From assembly GCF_000424265.1 (NCBI RefSeq), contig NZ_AUJO01000014.1, positions 52,662 through 116,661 on the forward strand: DNA of 64,000 nt. Direction: 5' to 3'. The notes beneath the pieces were generated by a model, which did not search any database, was not told where the DNA came from, and saw only the letters and a program-made list of their open reading frames with translations. The stretch comes from Butyrivibrio sp. WCD3002 (GTDB lineage Bacteria > Bacillota > Clostridia > Lachnospirales > Lachnospiraceae). The position numbers were made by a program, and so were the translations under genes. This document shows positions 1 to 9,852 of the stretch, in pieces. Position 1 is the first letter of the stretch; the number at the start of each line of letters is the position of its first letter.

Positions 1-805
1 TTATATTAGAATTTATGGGGTGTTGAGAAGTTTCAAAGGTCATAATCATATTTTTTCCTAACTGATAACCACTTTCTTCATAAGAATTGATTTTAGCAAC
101 ATTCTTATTCGCGTAATTCTCATCGTCCATCATCCCAAAGTGTTCCCAGATATACTCTTTTCGTGTCCTAATATTAAGGCATGTGAAATCAGGCCTCACT
201 ATACCTCTTTTCCCCAATTTGAGTGGAGATTCATATTTATATGGCACTCCATATTTCTCCAACATATTTGCGATAATTATTTCTGACTTTGATCTGACTC
301 TTATCCCGCTATCTGAAAAGTATTCTGCCGAGCTATCATCAAATCCCATAGGTTCATATGGTTTTTCTTTCCATCGTTTTATATATTCCTCATCCGATGT
401 TATAAGCGGCTTTACAAGCAGTTTTCTCTTATCACTTAAACCTTCATATATTGAACTGATATCATTTTCCTTAATACACTCAAGATACTTAGTTATCTCC
501 TTGAGTTCTTTTTTTATCACTCTAGCCAGCTTTTTATCATAGTCTTTTTGAGCCAGCTTCCTCGCAATATCTCTATTTTTCTTAGGTATAAGCTCTCCGT
601 TTGTATCCCCCGTCTTTTTTATCCAATAATACAAGGCATAGCTGTTTCTATCCTGCACTCTTAAATGGCCTTCCGGTGAACTGTTTATTGATGCTTCTCT
701 ATCCATAATCAGCTTTTCCAGCACTGCTTTCCTTCTACTGACTTTGCTTATCCATTCACTGTCATATTCAGTTCTCTGTTCTGTTTTATTATTTACTTCC
801 TCCAT
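1..805 (-). CDS. PD-(D/E)XK nuclease-like protein (C-terminus outside window)
   Basis: The minus-strand reading frame opens with ATG at 805 and stays open for 268 codons to the window edge, so the C-terminus is missing. Residues 1-130 are charged and probably helical. From about residue 170 the sequence resembles a restriction-endonuclease-like fold: RSKSE (E175), RPDF (D206) and YIWEHFG (E221, H222), then a Lys/Tyr-rich helix and a hydrophobic strand ending in MTFET. That order of acidic residues is typical of PD-(D/E)XK nucleases found in phage and defence contexts. The family call is by motif only. The nearest Shine-Dalgarno-like AGGAG lies 13 nt upstream, rather far. It sits beside copy A of the four-hairpin repeat, so it may belong to an accessory island outside the window. 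Confidence 0.6.
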   Translation of the reverse strand, partial: MEEVNNKTEQRTEYDSEWISKVSRRKAVLEKLIMDREASINSSPEGHLRVQDRNSYALYYWIKKTGDTNGELIPKKNRDIARKLAQKDYDKKLARVIKKELKEITKYLECIKENDISSIYEGLSDKRKLLVKPLITSDEEYIKRWKEKPYEPMGFDDSSAEYFSDSGIRVRSKSEIIIANMLEKYGVPYKYESPLKLGKRGIVRPDFTCLNIRTRKEYIWEHFGMMDDENYANKNVAKINSYEESGYQLGKNMIMTFETSQHPINSNI

Positions 806-911
806 TTTGTTTTGGTATCTCCTATTTCTAATACTAATTCATTCCTCACAATAATCCTTATTACAAGCGTTAACTATATTCCAATCTCAAGAAGTCCACT
901 TGCCGGTTTCA

Positions 912-1190
912 TCCTTTCTACACAACATATATAAGAGAACTCCTTAAGCAATATTTATATACCTATTTCTTCACACTCTTCGATGCCAGGTATATAAATT
1001 AAATATTTAGATATAACTTATATACTTTTCTATCTGCTTTTTCTAACTTTCTACTTCAAGTAATTCTTTGAGCACAGAAAAAAGTATATAAGAAATCAGT
1101 ATATTTCTATCTTATATACCCGCTCTACTCCACCGCCTTGCAAATAGGTATATAAACCCTATAAGTATTTTTGTCTTATATACCAGCTTC
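912..1190 (-). repeat. Four-hairpin AT-rich repeat, copy A
   Basis: Read on the minus strand, four hairpins follow each other, each built from GTATATAA and its complement TTATATAC: 1184-1147 (9-bp stem), 1120-1084 (8 bp), 1025-989 (11 bp with one G-U) and 963-926 (8 bp). Separations are 26, 58 and 25 nt. The same architecture with diverged loops recurs on the plus strand at 58596-58873. An extra half-unit with GGTATATAA lies at 1229-1237. No ORF is supported here. Together with the flanking bases this fills the gene-free stretch 806-1393. Function is unknown; it could be a structured RNA, a MITE-like element or a protein-binding array. Confidence 0.75.
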
Positions 1191-1393
1191 ACCCCACTAT
1201 ACCAGCTGTACCCCACCGCTTACAAAAAGGTATATAAATATATATGTTTGGAATATCTTAGCCACTTTATGATTAAAGCAACCATTCAAAAGAATTATTG
1301 AAAAGAAAACTCTCCTAAATCCATCGACTACTATACAGAATGATCAATAGATTGTAAAGAGCAAATCTACGTAAAAACGACGTCAAGGGCAAA

Positions 1394-1435
1394 GCAAAAA
1401 GCCCGCAAAGCCCGATAAACACAGGCCTTGCAGGC
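1394..1435 (-). terminator. Rho-independent terminator of guaA
   Basis: On the minus strand GCCTGCAAGGCCTG (1435-1422) pairs over 14 positions, three of them G-U, with CGGGCTTTGCGGGC (1414-1401) around a 7-nt loop. A T-run follows. It begins about 10 nt after the guaA stop. Confidence 0.9.
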
Positions 1436-1444
1436 GATTACACA

Positions 1445-3103
1445 TTATTCCATCTCAATTGTTCCCGGTGGCTTGGAGGTGAGATCGTACATTACTCTGT
1501 TGACTCCCTTAACCTCGTTAATGATTCTGTTCATTACTGTCTGCAGAATCTCCCATGGAATATTTGTAGCATCTGCTGTCATGAAGTCAGATGTGTTTAC
1601 TGCACGGAGCGCTACTGCATAATCATAGGTTCTGAAATCTCCCATAACTCCAACGGAGCGCATATTTGTCAGTGCTGCAAAATACTGAGCAGGAAGCCAT
1701 TCGGGATTCTTGCCGTTCTCTTCCTTGTAAGCAGCAGCTGCCTTGCCAATCTCCTCGCGGTAGATTGCATCTGCATCCTGAACGATGCGAACCTTCTCGG
1801 CTGTAACTTCGCCAATGATACGGATTCCAAGTCCCGGTCCGGGGAATGGCTGTCTGAATACCAGGTGCTCAGGAATACCAAGCTCAAGTCCTGATGCTCT
1901 TACCTCATCCTTAAACAGCATACGAAGAGGCTCAATGATCTCTTTAAAATCAACATAATCCGGAAGGCCGCCTACATTGTGGTGAGACTTGATAACTGCT
2001 CCTTCTCCGATTCCGCTCTCTACAACATCGGGGTAGATAGTACCCTGTACAAGGAAATCAACGGCTCCGATCTTCTTTGCCTCTTCCTCAAATACGCGGA
2101 TAAACATCTCTCCGATGATCTTTCTCTTCTTCTCAGGCTCTTCAACACCCTTAAGTGCCTCATAGAATCTATCCTGAGCATTTACTCTTATAAAGTTAAG
2201 GTCGTATGCGCCGTTTGGTCCAAATACTGCCTCAACCTCGTCGCCTTCGTTCTTTCTAAGAAGACCGTGATCTACAAATACGCATGTAAGCTGCTTACCA
2301 ATAGCCTTACTCATAAGTACGGCTGCAACTGATGAATCAACGCCACCTGAAAGAGCGCAAAGAGCGCGGCCGTCTCCAACCTTCTCTCTGATCTCGGCAA
2401 TACTTCTCTCAACGAAATCTGACATCTTCCAGTCGCCTGTGCAGCCACAAACCTTATATACAAAGTTGCGGAGCATCTTTGTTCCTCTCTGAGAATGCAT
2501 AACCTCAGGATGGAACTGGACTGCATATATCTTTCTGTCAGCGTTCTCCATAGCTGCCACAGGGCAGTTGGCTGTATAAGCTGATATCGCAAAGCCCTCG
2601 GGCGCTTTAGCTATATAATCTGTATGGCTCATCCAGGTTGAAACCACGAATTCACCCTTATCATTCTTCAAAACAGGAGCATCTGTGTCGACCATTCCAT
2701 ATCCATCAAGCAGAGTGGTCTCTCCGGCATCCTTCGTATCTATATCTGCAAAGAGAACTGAATCTGTCTTAAGGAAAGTCTCTGTCTTACCGTACTCACT
2801 TAAAGGCGCTGTCTTAACTTCGCCTCCGTTCAAAAATGCAGTAAGCTGTGCGCCGTAGCAGATTCCAAGAACCGGAATTCCCAGCTCATAAAGCTCCTTC
2901 TCACACAATACTGCCTGATCGCCGTACACGCTGTTGGGGCCACCTGTTAAAATGATGCCCTTGGGATTCATCTCTTTAAGCTTATCAAGCCCGATGTTAT
3001 AGGGATGAATCTCGCAGTAAACGTTGCACTCACGAACACGTCTGGCTATCAGCTGCTTATACTGTCCGCCAAAGTCAAGAACTACAACCATTTCTCTTGC
3101 CAT
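1445..3103 (-). CDS. guaA: GMP synthase (glutamine-hydrolysing)
   Basis: Converts XMP to GMP using ATP and glutamine, the last step of de novo guanine nucleotide synthesis, in the cytosol. The N-terminal class I glutamine amidotransferase has nucleophile C82 in GICYGAQL and H198/E200 in FHPE. The ATP pyrophosphatase domain begins with SGGVDSS at about 252. The C-terminal dimerisation domain ends in KPPGTIEME, the usual end of the family. At 552 residues it is longer than the common 510-525; the excess lies in the amidotransferase around residues 120-150. It is a single-gene unit closed by a strong terminator. No purine riboswitch was recognised in the 190-bp leader. Confidence 0.97.
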   Translation of the reverse strand: MAREMVVVLDFGGQYKQLIARRVRECNVYCEIHPYNIGLDKLKEMNPKGIILTGGPNSVYGDQAVLCEKELYELGIPVLGICYGAQLTAFLNGGEVKTAPLSEYGKTETFLKTDSVLFADIDTKDAGETTLLDGYGMVDTDAPVLKNDKGEFVVSTWMSHTDYIAKAPEGFAISAYTANCPVAAMENADRKIYAVQFHPEVMHSQRGTKMLRNFVYKVCGCTGDWKMSDFVERSIAEIREKVGDGRALCALSGGVDSSVAAVLMSKAIGKQLTCVFVDHGLLRKNEGDEVEAVFGPNGAYDLNFIRVNAQDRFYEALKGVEEPEKKRKIIGEMFIRVFEEEAKKIGAVDFLVQGTIYPDVVESGIGEGAVIKSHHNVGGLPDYVDFKEIIEPLRMLFKDEVRASGLELGIPEHLVFRQPFPGPGLGIRIIGEVTAEKVRIVQDADAIYREEIGKAAAAYKEENGKNPEWLPAQYFAALTNMRSVGVMGDFRTYDYAVALRAVNTSDFMTADATNIPWEILQTVMNRIINEVKGVNRVMYDLTSKPPGTIEME

Positions 3104-3294
3104 ATTTTCTCTCTTTCTGATCTTTTTTCTGATGAATCATGTTCATGCTAAGTAAAGTCCACATCACACGCACAATATTTTCATCACACCACTAAACTAA
3201 CATATATGTTGACCTTAAAAATTGCAAGTAAAACCATTATAAAATATACATTAACTAACCCATAAGCGATCAATTAACAGATTAGAAAATCAAT

Positions 3295-4806
3295 TCAAAT
3301 CAATCCGTTAAGCTCCTGATAAAGTCTCTTAGCGTAGCTGTCTGTCATACCACATACATAATCCGTAACCAGAAGAAGCCTTAGATAAAGCTTTTCTTCC
3401 TCAGATTTTCCTTCAGAGTAAATCTGATAAATCTTCTTATAGTTGTTAGAGATAAAAGAAATCATTCTCGAATCTATGGGGCTAAGCTTTGAATCTGTGT
3501 CAAAATGAATTGCCGCAGGAACCAGTCTGTCCAAAAGATACGTCAGTATCTGATCTGCACTTACCTCTATCTTCAAAATTGGCTCTGAATTAAAGGCATA
3601 CTTAACAGCTATATCGCCAAGGGCATCAACAATATGCTTTCCTTCGGCAATATGCTCTTTATTATCCGGTCTATCTCCCGAATTATCTCCGCCGTCATTG
3701 CTGTTACCAGCATCTTCTTGTGTCTTACTTCCATAGACTTTACCGCATCCTTCCAGCAGTTCGCTTCCAAAGGAACCATCCATAATACTCTTATAGTTTG
3801 CAGCAAAACCATCTGTAGCAAGATAAATGAGTTTACCCTGAACAGCAACTACCCAGTTTGAAACAGCGTACTCGCCGGGATCACTTACGCCAAGCTCGAT
3901 ACCTTTTCCATATCTGTATTTAAGTGAATCAAGGAGCTGTCTGTAAATTTTATCGGACTGATCCTCAAAGCATCTGCTCTCAAGCTCACGTACCAGCAGG
4001 TCAAAGCTAATGAGTCCCTTCTTATATGCATCCTCTATGTCGGCAGTTCTGTATGCAATATCATCTGCCGCCTCAAGAATAAATGTAAGGGGATGTCTTC
4101 GCCCGTTCAATCCGCAGGATTCCTGAATATCCTTAAAAAGCTCCCTGTCTGCATAGTAATATCCCATCTTGTGACAGCATATATCGGGACTCTTCTTATT
4201 AACCTCAAGGGATGATACAGGATATTTAATGATTGTAGCAAGCAGTGCCTTTGTCAGGTTCATGCCATGCTCATCCACAAGATAATGAAGCTTTGATACC
4301 ACGCGAAGAGCCTGGGTATTACCTTCAAAATTGTAAAAATCGCCCTTCATCTGCGGGTTCAATATCTCTGTTACCGGCTTACCGGAAAACTGTTGCTCCG
4401 CCAGATTGTTCTTAAACCATTCTCTGATAACGGTCTCACCAAAATGTCCAAAGGGCGGATTACCTATATCATGAAGTAATCCTGCGCACTGCAAAATATC
4501 ACAGATATCCTGCTGATATGAGGGCAGAAAGCTCTCATCCTTAATATCTGTCAGAATCCTTCTTGCAATATTTTGTCCAAGGGACTTGCAAAAGGAGGAA
4601 ACCTCCAAAGAATGAGTCAGTCTGGTCCTTACAAAGTCGGACTGATCAAGCGGAAAAACCTGTGTCTTATCCTGAAGGCGTCTAAAGGACGCACTGCCGA
4701 TTATTCTGTGATAATCCTTTTCAAATTCACTGCGAAGATCATTGGAGCCTTCTCTTTTTTTGATAGTTCTCACTCTGTCTTCGCAAAGCAATTTACTCCA
4801 TTCCAA
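3295..4806 (-). CDS. dgt: Deoxyguanosinetriphosphate triphosphohydrolase-like protein
   Basis: HD-domain dNTPase that splits a dNTP into deoxynucleoside and triphosphate, adjusting dNTP pools. Visible motifs are FRRLQDKTQVF (41-51), the metal ligand H65 in LTHSLEV, the HD pair H112/D113 in LLHDIGNPPFGHFGE, and the downstream Asp in AADDIAYRTAD. All expected metal-binding positions appear intact. A low-complexity Asn/Asp/Gly/Ser stretch near residues 355-385 looks like a lineage-specific loop. It starts 12 bp after the NlpC/P60 gene, so the two are probably cotranscribed. Substrate preference cannot be read from sequence. Confidence 0.9.
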   Translation of the reverse strand: MEWSKLLCEDRVRTIKKREGSNDLRSEFEKDYHRIIGSASFRRLQDKTQVFPLDQSDFVRTRLTHSLEVSSFCKSLGQNIARRILTDIKDESFLPSYQQDICDILQCAGLLHDIGNPPFGHFGETVIREWFKNNLAEQQFSGKPVTEILNPQMKGDFYNFEGNTQALRVVSKLHYLVDEHGMNLTKALLATIIKYPVSSLEVNKKSPDICCHKMGYYYADRELFKDIQESCGLNGRRHPLTFILEAADDIAYRTADIEDAYKKGLISFDLLVRELESRCFEDQSDKIYRQLLDSLKYRYGKGIELGVSDPGEYAVSNWVVAVQGKLIYLATDGFAANYKSIMDGSFGSELLEGCGKVYGSKTQEDAGNSNDGGDNSGDRPDNKEHIAEGKHIVDALGDIAVKYAFNSEPILKIEVSADQILTYLLDRLVPAAIHFDTDSKLSPIDSRMISFISNNYKKIYQIYSEGKSEEEKLYLRLLLVTDYVCGMTDSYAKRLYQELNGLI

Positions 4807-4818
4807 ATCTCTATCCCC

Positions 4819-6222
4819 TTAAATGAATCTTCTGATGGTAAGAATTGTTCTGTAGGTTGCGTTTTCATATTTTATTCCGGTACGGGCGGTACTTGCATGT
4901 ACGATACGTCCACCGCCCAGGTAAATAGCCACATGACCGCCATAGTAGATAACATCTCCGGGCTGTGCATTCTCATAGGACACGGCCTTTCCATAGGCTG
5001 CCTGAGCATAGGATGATCTGGGCACACTTATTCCGAAGGCCTGGTAAACTGCATATACAAACCCCGAACAATCCGCACCGTTGGTAAGACTTGTTCCACC
5101 AGCCACATAAGGATTGCCTACAAACTTACAAGCATAGTTTGCTATACTCTGTCCGGTTGCAGAGCCTGTAGGCGCTGTAGCCTCCGCACTCTTTGATGAA
5201 CTGTTATCTGATGCATTTCCTGCAGATGCAGAATCTGTATCTGTATCATCGTCATCTTCATCATCCTCATCTGTATTTGCCTGGGCAAGAGCCTCTTCCG
5301 CTGCCTTTTTGCTGGCTTCCTCAGCAGCCTTCTTCTTTGCTGCCTCCTCAGCCTCCTTAGATGCCGCTTCTTCTGCGGCCTTCTTGGTCTTCTTTACTTC
5401 GGCTTCCTTTGAGTCAATCTTTGCCTGCAATTCCTTTATCTCAGATGTCTGTTTCTGAAGCTGCGCTGAATATACAGCCGCATCCTGCTTTGCCTTAGCA
5501 AGCTGCACGTCAAAGTTGGCATATTTTTTCTTGTAATTTGCTATAACTGTCTCTGTGTATTTCTGTTCTTCTTCTAACTCATACTTGGAGGTTTCAAGCT
5601 CGGATTTAGCCTCTGCCAGCTGATCCCCATATTCCTCGGCAGCATTTTTGGCAGCCACGTATTCACCAAGCTTTGTTCTGTCATACTCATACAAAGACTC
5701 AACATACTCTGCTTTATTCAGGAGATCATCAAAGCTCTGGGCCTGTAAAAGAAGTTCTGCGTAGGTAAGCTCACCCTTCTCATACATGTAGCGTATGCGC
5801 TTTTTCATAACTTCATACAGTTCTTCCTCAAGAGCCTTGGCTTCATCATACTCAGCCTGAGTCTGAACTATTTTCTCTTCTGTATCCGCAATATCAGCCT
5901 GAATAAGATCAATACTTGTAAGAAGTCCTACAAGCTCTTCATTGGCAGCGTCAAGCTCTGCCTGAATTTCTGCCTGTTCGCCCTCTATTGCACTAATATT
6001 CTGATTTGCGCTGTTAAGACCGCTCTGGCTGGTCCTTTTTTCTGATTCCAGCGCATCCTGCTTTTTCTCCAGCTCCTTCTGCTGCGCCTCAAGTTCCTTT
6101 TGCTGCTTTTTAAGCTCTTCACTGGAAGTAGCAAAAGCCGGCGCACCTGAATTTAAAAGCATTGCCGCAGCAAGTACAGTACATATATATCTGTTAAAAG
6201 ATTTCACTTTAAATCTTCGCAT
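4819..6222 (-). CDS. Secreted coiled-coil NlpC/P60 peptidoglycan endopeptidase
   Basis: Signal peptide at 1-31 with a likely cut after AFA. Residues 35-300 are a long Glu/Lys/Gln/Ala coiled coil of the PcsB/CwlO type. An Asp/Ser-rich linker follows (about 315-350). The C-terminal NlpC/P60 domain carries the triad C385 (ADCSGF), H430 (GGHVAIYLG) and H442 (VHAS). Such proteins cut peptide stems of peptidoglycan outside the cell; in relatives the coiled coil keeps the enzyme inactive until FtsEX activates it. No ftsEX is in the window, so that control is only a family analogy. The dgt-like gene follows at 12 bp. Confidence 0.93.
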   Translation of the reverse strand: MRRFKVKSFNRYICTVLAAAMLLNSGAPAFATSSEELKKQQKELEAQQKELEKKQDALESEKRTSQSGLNSANQNISAIEGEQAEIQAELDAANEELVGLLTSIDLIQADIADTEEKIVQTQAEYDEAKALEEELYEVMKKRIRYMYEKGELTYAELLLQAQSFDDLLNKAEYVESLYEYDRTKLGEYVAAKNAAEEYGDQLAEAKSELETSKYELEEEQKYTETVIANYKKKYANFDVQLAKAKQDAAVYSAQLQKQTSEIKELQAKIDSKEAEVKKTKKAAEEAASKEAEEAAKKKAAEEASKKAAEEALAQANTDEDDEDDDDTDTDSASAGNASDNSSSKSAEATAPTGSATGQSIANYACKFVGNPYVAGGTSLTNGADCSGFVYAVYQAFGISVPRSSYAQAAYGKAVSYENAQPGDVIYYGGHVAIYLGGGRIVHASTARTGIKYENATYRTILTIRRFI

Positions 6223-6349
6223 ATTTCCCCATTATTTAAAGCGGACAAATAATCCGCAAAATATCCAACAAAATTTTCTATTTAATTATAACATGATTAA
6301 GCTGTCAGCTTTTATCCTTATACATATTTCAAAAAAAATTCACATGAAT

Positions 6350-6391
6350 ACAAAAAGAAAAACTGTTGTCTCCTGTCAAGGAAGCAACAGT
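6350..6391 (-). terminator. Rho-independent terminator of asnS
   Basis: On the minus strand ACTGTTG and CAACAGT close a 13-position stem with one mismatch and a TGAC loop (6391-6362), followed by a T-rich run. It lies 18 nt after the asnS stop. Confidence 0.9.
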
Positions 6392-6408
6392 CATAAGATT
6401 CTTAAAAA

Positions 6409-7800
6409 TTATAACTCGCAGTTACCAACTGTACGAGGGAAGGACTCAACATCACGGATGTTGCCCATACCTGTAAGGTACATTACGCAGCGCTCAAAGC
6501 CAAGACCGAAGCCTGCGTGACGAACTGAACCGTAGCGACGAAGATCAAGATAGAACTGATAATCTTCCTTTTTAAGTCCAAGCTCATCCATTCTCTTCTC
6601 AAGAGTCTCAAGATCATCCTCTCTCTGGCTACCACCAACGATCTCACCGATACCGGGTACAAGACAATCAGCTGCTGCAACAGTCTTGCCGTCCTCATTC
6701 AGCTTCATGTAGAAGGCTTTGATTTCCTTCGGATAGTCAGTTACGAATACAGGCTTTTTAAATACCTTCTCTGTGAGGAATCTCTCATGCTCAGTCTGAA
6801 GATCTGAGCCCCACTCAACCTTATAATCAAACTCATCGTTATGCTCTTTAAGAATCTCAATAGCCTCTGTATATGTGATACGACCAAACTCGCTGTTTGC
6901 AACGTTCTTAAGACGCTCGATAAGCCCCTTATCAACGAAGGAGTTAAAGAACTCCATCTCGGCAGGTGCGTTCTCAAGTACATAGTTTATAACGTACTTA
7001 AGCATTGCCTCAGCGCAATCACAGTCATCCTTAAGATCTGCGAAGCACATTTCAGGCTCGATCATCCAGAACTCAGCTGCATGACGGGTTGTGTTTGAAT
7101 TCTCAGCACGGAATGTAGGTCCGAATGTATAAACATTCTTAAATGCAAAAGCATAGGTCTCAACATTGAGCTGACCAGAAACTGTAAGGTTAACAGGCTT
7201 ACCAAAGAAATCCTTTGTATAATCTACTTCGCCTTCCTCATTCTTGGGAACATTGTTAAGATCCAGTGTTGTTACCTGGAACATCTCGCCTGCGCCTTCA
7301 CAGTCACTTCCTGTAATAAGGGGAGTGTGAACATATACAAAACCTCTCTCCTGGAAGAATGAGTGAATCGCATAAGCAGCCAGTGATCTTACTCTGAAAA
7401 CAGCCTCAAATGTGTTTGTTCTTGCACGGAGATGAGGAAGTGTTCTCAAATACTCAAGTGAGTGACGCTTAGGCTGAAGGGGATAATCGGGAGTTGAAGG
7501 TCCCTCAATCTCTATTCCTGTAGCCTGCATCTCGAATGGCTGCTTGGCATCTGGAGTCATTACAATCTTACCTGTAGCAATGATTGCGGCACCAACATTA
7601 AGCTTACTAACCTCTGCGAAATTATTAAGCTCATCAGAATATACCACCTGAAGAGGTGAAAAATATGTACCGTCATTCAAAACAATAAAGCCAATTGTCT
7701 TAGAATCACGAATGTTGCGGATCCATCCGCCTACTGTTACTTCTTTGTCTGCGTACTTATCCGGCTCTCTAAAAAGCTCTCTGATATCTGTCAGTTCCAT
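6409..7800 (-). CDS. asnS: Asparaginyl-tRNA synthetase
   Basis: Class IIb aminoacyl-tRNA synthetase that charges tRNA-Asn. An N-terminal OB-fold anticodon-binding domain (about 1-115) precedes the catalytic core. Class II motif 2 is in [16 protein letters not shown] and motif 3 in [15 protein letters not shown]; the protein ends in [10 protein letters not shown]. Its 463 residues are normal for AsnS, and the Asn rather than Asp assignment rests on overall resemblance. The start has GGAGG 7 nt upstream. It is downstream of the trigger-factor-like lipoprotein gene by 37 bp and ends at a strong terminator. Confidence 0.96.
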   Translation of the reverse strand: MELTDIRELFREPDKYADKEVTVGGWIRNIRDSKTIGFIVLNDGTYFSPLQVVYSDELNNFAEVSKLNVGAAIIATGKIVMTPDAKQPFEMQATGIEIEGPSTPDYPLQPKRHSLEYLRTLPHLRARTNTFEAVFRVRSLAAYAIHSFFQERGFVYVHTPLITGSDCEGAGEMFQVTTLDLNNVPKNEEGEVDYTKDFFGKPVNLTVSGQLNVETYAFAFKNVYTFGPTFRAENSNTTRHAAEFWMIEPEMCFADLKDDCDCAEAMLKYVINYVLENAPAEMEFFNSFVDKGLIERLKNVANSEFGRITYTEAIEILKEHNDEFDYKVEWGSDLQTEHERFLTEKVFKKPVFVTDYPKEIKAFYMKLNEDGKTVAAADCLVPGIGEIVGGSQREDDLETLEKRMDELGLKKEDYQFYLDLRRYGSVRHAGFGLGFERCVMYLTGMGNIRDVESFPRTVGNCEL

Positions 7801-7837
7801 AATATGCCTCCATATTTAAACATTAGTTGTTCAAAAA

Positions 7838-9049
7838 TTATTCTCCATCCTCGGAAGCATCTGTAGCTTCCTCAGTGCTCTCCTCTGCTGCTGTCTCCTC
7901 TGTAGCCTCTGCATTGTCATCATCAGAAGGCTCAACAACATTTGCATTTGCAGCAAGGAACTCAATAACCTTCTTACTGAGAAGACTTTCTCTTATATTC
8001 TCTACATCAATGGTCTCTTTGTATGCATCAAGACTATCAACCTTATCAGAATCAGCAGCGCTTGCATTTGCATTTTCCATATCAGATGTAAGCTTCTCAT
8101 TAAGCTCTTCCTCTGTAACCTCAATGCCTTCCTGAGCTGCTATAGCACCAAGCATGATGTACTGCTTTGCAAGCTTAAGTGCCTGCTCTGCTTTATAATC
8201 CTCAGCCTCTCCTGTATAGCCTTCCTGTGACATAAGCACCTGAAGTACTGAATCAGCTGTCATTGACTGTCCGTAGCTTGCAGCATAGTACTGAGCAACC
8301 TGCTCCATCTGATCTGAATAAAGACCTGTAAATCTGTCGAGCATAGCCTGGGGCGGATTCTCAAACATGCATCCGTTAGTAGCTGCCTCAAGTGCCTCAT
8401 TCTGAACTGAGGTCTCATAGGATGATTGCTTATCCTCCATGAGCTTTTCCTTTATATAATTACTAAGCTCATCAACTGTAGATACGCCTTCGATTCCAAG
8501 AGTTGCTACATAAGCATCATCGAAATCAGGCTTAATGAGAATCTTGTTAACTGTTACTGTGAAAATAACGTCCTTGCCTGCAAGATCAGCATTACTGTAT
8601 GAATCGGGGAACTTAAGGTTAAGGTCCAGTGTCTGACCAAGCTCTGCACCGATAAGTCCATCTTCAAAGCCATCGATAAATGTGTGAGAACCGATGGGAA
8701 GATCATATCCCTGAGCGGTACCGCCATCGAATGCCTCACCTGAATCGGCATATTTTCCGGCATAATCAATATTTACTGTATCTCCTGACTGAACAGCTCT
8801 GTCGGTTACTTCTACTGTAGCTGCCATAGAATTCTGTACATACTGGATATAGCTTGCAACCTCATCATCGGTAACCTCAGGTGAAGCAACCTCAACAGTA
8901 AGGTTCTTGTAATCACCAAGTGTTACATATTTTGATACATCTGTGTCTTTTAAATATGCTGCGTTAGTGTCATTACCGGCTTTAGAACATCCTGTAAGGG
9001 ATGAAACGGTAAGGAGTGCCGCAAGCATCGCTACTGCCATCTTTTTCAT
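7838..9049 (-). CDS. Trigger-factor-like lipoprotein with FKBP-type PPIase domain
   Basis: Lipoprotein signal with lipobox LTGC (C21). Residues about 95-195 form an FKBP-like peptidyl-prolyl isomerase domain with GDTVNIDYAGK, FDGG and IDGFEDGLIGAELG, as in trigger factor. The rest is alpha-helical and resembles the trigger-factor C-terminal chaperone arms, ending in a Glu/Asp-rich tail. The ribosome-binding N-terminal domain is absent and replaced by the lipid anchor. It therefore probably folds exported proteins at the outer face of the membrane, a job done by PrsA elsewhere. GAGGAG precedes the ATG. Confidence 0.88.
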   Translation of the reverse strand: MKKMAVAMLAALLTVSSLTGCSKAGNDTNAAYLKDTDVSKYVTLGDYKNLTVEVASPEVTDDEVASYIQYVQNSMAATVEVTDRAVQSGDTVNIDYAGKYADSGEAFDGGTAQGYDLPIGSHTFIDGFEDGLIGAELGQTLDLNLKFPDSYSNADLAGKDVIFTVTVNKILIKPDFDDAYVATLGIEGVSTVDELSNYIKEKLMEDKQSSYETSVQNEALEAATNGCMFENPPQAMLDRFTGLYSDQMEQVAQYYAASYGQSMTADSVLQVLMSQEGYTGEAEDYKAEQALKLAKQYIMLGAIAAQEGIEVTEEELNEKLTSDMENANASAADSDKVDSLDAYKETIDVENIRESLLSKKVIEFLAANANVVEPSDDDNAEATEETAAEESTEEATDASEDGE

Positions 9050-9131
9050 GAAAAAATACTCCTCTATTACTTCTTATAAAATAAAACTTTTTTAATACTA
9101 TCACAGAATTGACTTTGATTAAAGTATTTTG

Positions 9132-9160
9132 TTGCCTGCCAGATAAAAGAATGATAGAAT
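9132..9160 (+). promoter_or_regulatory. Candidate sigma-A promoter
   Basis: TTGCCT (9132-9137), 17-nt spacer, TAGAAT (9155-9160), 44 nt before the TTG start at 9205. Assigned by consensus only. Confidence 0.5.
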
Positions 9161-9204
9161 ACAATTTGCTAGTTAAATCAGTTTGAAGTAATTGGAGGTT
9201 AGTT

Positions 9205-9675
9205 TTGAGTACCGCAGCTATAGTAATGATAGTAATCTTAGTAATTTTGATCATAGCTCTTGTAACCCTTACAATCCTTGGCAAAAGAGCACAGAAGCGT
9301 CAGGAAGAGCAACAGGCTCAGATGGAAGCTGTTAAGCAGAGTATTTCCATGCTGATAATCGACAAAAAGAGAATGCGTATTAACGAAGCAGGACTTCCTG
9401 CAGCCGTTATGGAGAACACACCAAAGCTTCTTAGACGTTCAAAGCTTCCGATCCTTAAGGTTAAGGTTGGTCCCCAGATCATGAATCTCGTATGTGATGA
9501 GAAGATTTTTGATTCTGTTCCTGTAAAAAAGGAAGTAAAGGCTGAAGTAAGTGGAATCTACGTACTTTCTGTTAAGGGCATTCGCGGAAGTAACGTTGCT
9601 CCCGAAGAAAAGAAAGGCTTCTGGAAAAACCTTGTTGCTAAGGCAAAGGAGAAGGCAGGAGCAAAGCCTTTATAA
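9205..9675 (+). CDS. Small membrane-anchored protein of unknown function
   Basis: Starts with TTG at 9205, chosen because GGAGG lies 6 nt upstream; an ATG seven codons in has no such site. Residues 4-26 form one transmembrane helix (IVMIVILVILIIALVTLTIL), followed by a basic stop-transfer, a Gln/Glu coiled stretch (32-45) and a cytosolic domain with alternating hydrophobic strands (about 47-130). A basic Lys/Ala tail closes the 156-residue protein. The topology suggests a membrane-tethered cytosolic domain. I do not recognise a family. It has its own promoter and terminator. Confidence 0.8.
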   Translation: MSTAAIVMIVILVILIIALVTLTILGKRAQKRQEEQQAQMEAVKQSISMLIIDKKRMRINEAGLPAAVMENTPKLLRRSKLPILKVKVGPQIMNLVCDEKIFDSVPVKKEVKAEVSGIYVLSVKGIRGSNVAPEEKKGFWKNLVAKAKEKAGAKPL

Positions 9676-9690
9676 TTCAAATGTAAATCT

Positions 9691-9721
9691 GCTGCGAGGG
9701 AAATCCTTCGCAGCTTTTTTT
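9691..9721 (+). terminator. Rho-independent terminator
   Basis: GCTGCGAGGG pairs with CCTTCGCAGC (one G-U) around an AAAT loop and is followed by seven T. Ends the membrane-protein gene at 9675. Confidence 0.92.
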
Positions 9722-9852
9722 ATGTTCACCTAAGGGATTTCACAAACAGAATCCTTTCTGGCACACGTATTCAAATTCATTGTGTTAATAAGCGTTTTTA
9801 TTATATATTTATAGTAAGGATTAAACATATTCTTATCCGAAAGGAAAAATAA

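Noticed and set aside
183..542. 119-codon plus-strand frame at the left edge
   Set aside because: Antisense to the open nuclease-like gene, which has the better protein pattern.
912..1243. CRISPR array
   Set aside because: The repeated units are short palindromic halves in alternating orientation with unequal spacing; there are no 28-36-nt direct repeats with uniform spacers and no cas genes.
3104..3294. Guanine/xanthine riboswitch before guaA
   Set aside because: No conserved three-way-junction loops recognised; only a 12-bp AT palindrome near 3200.
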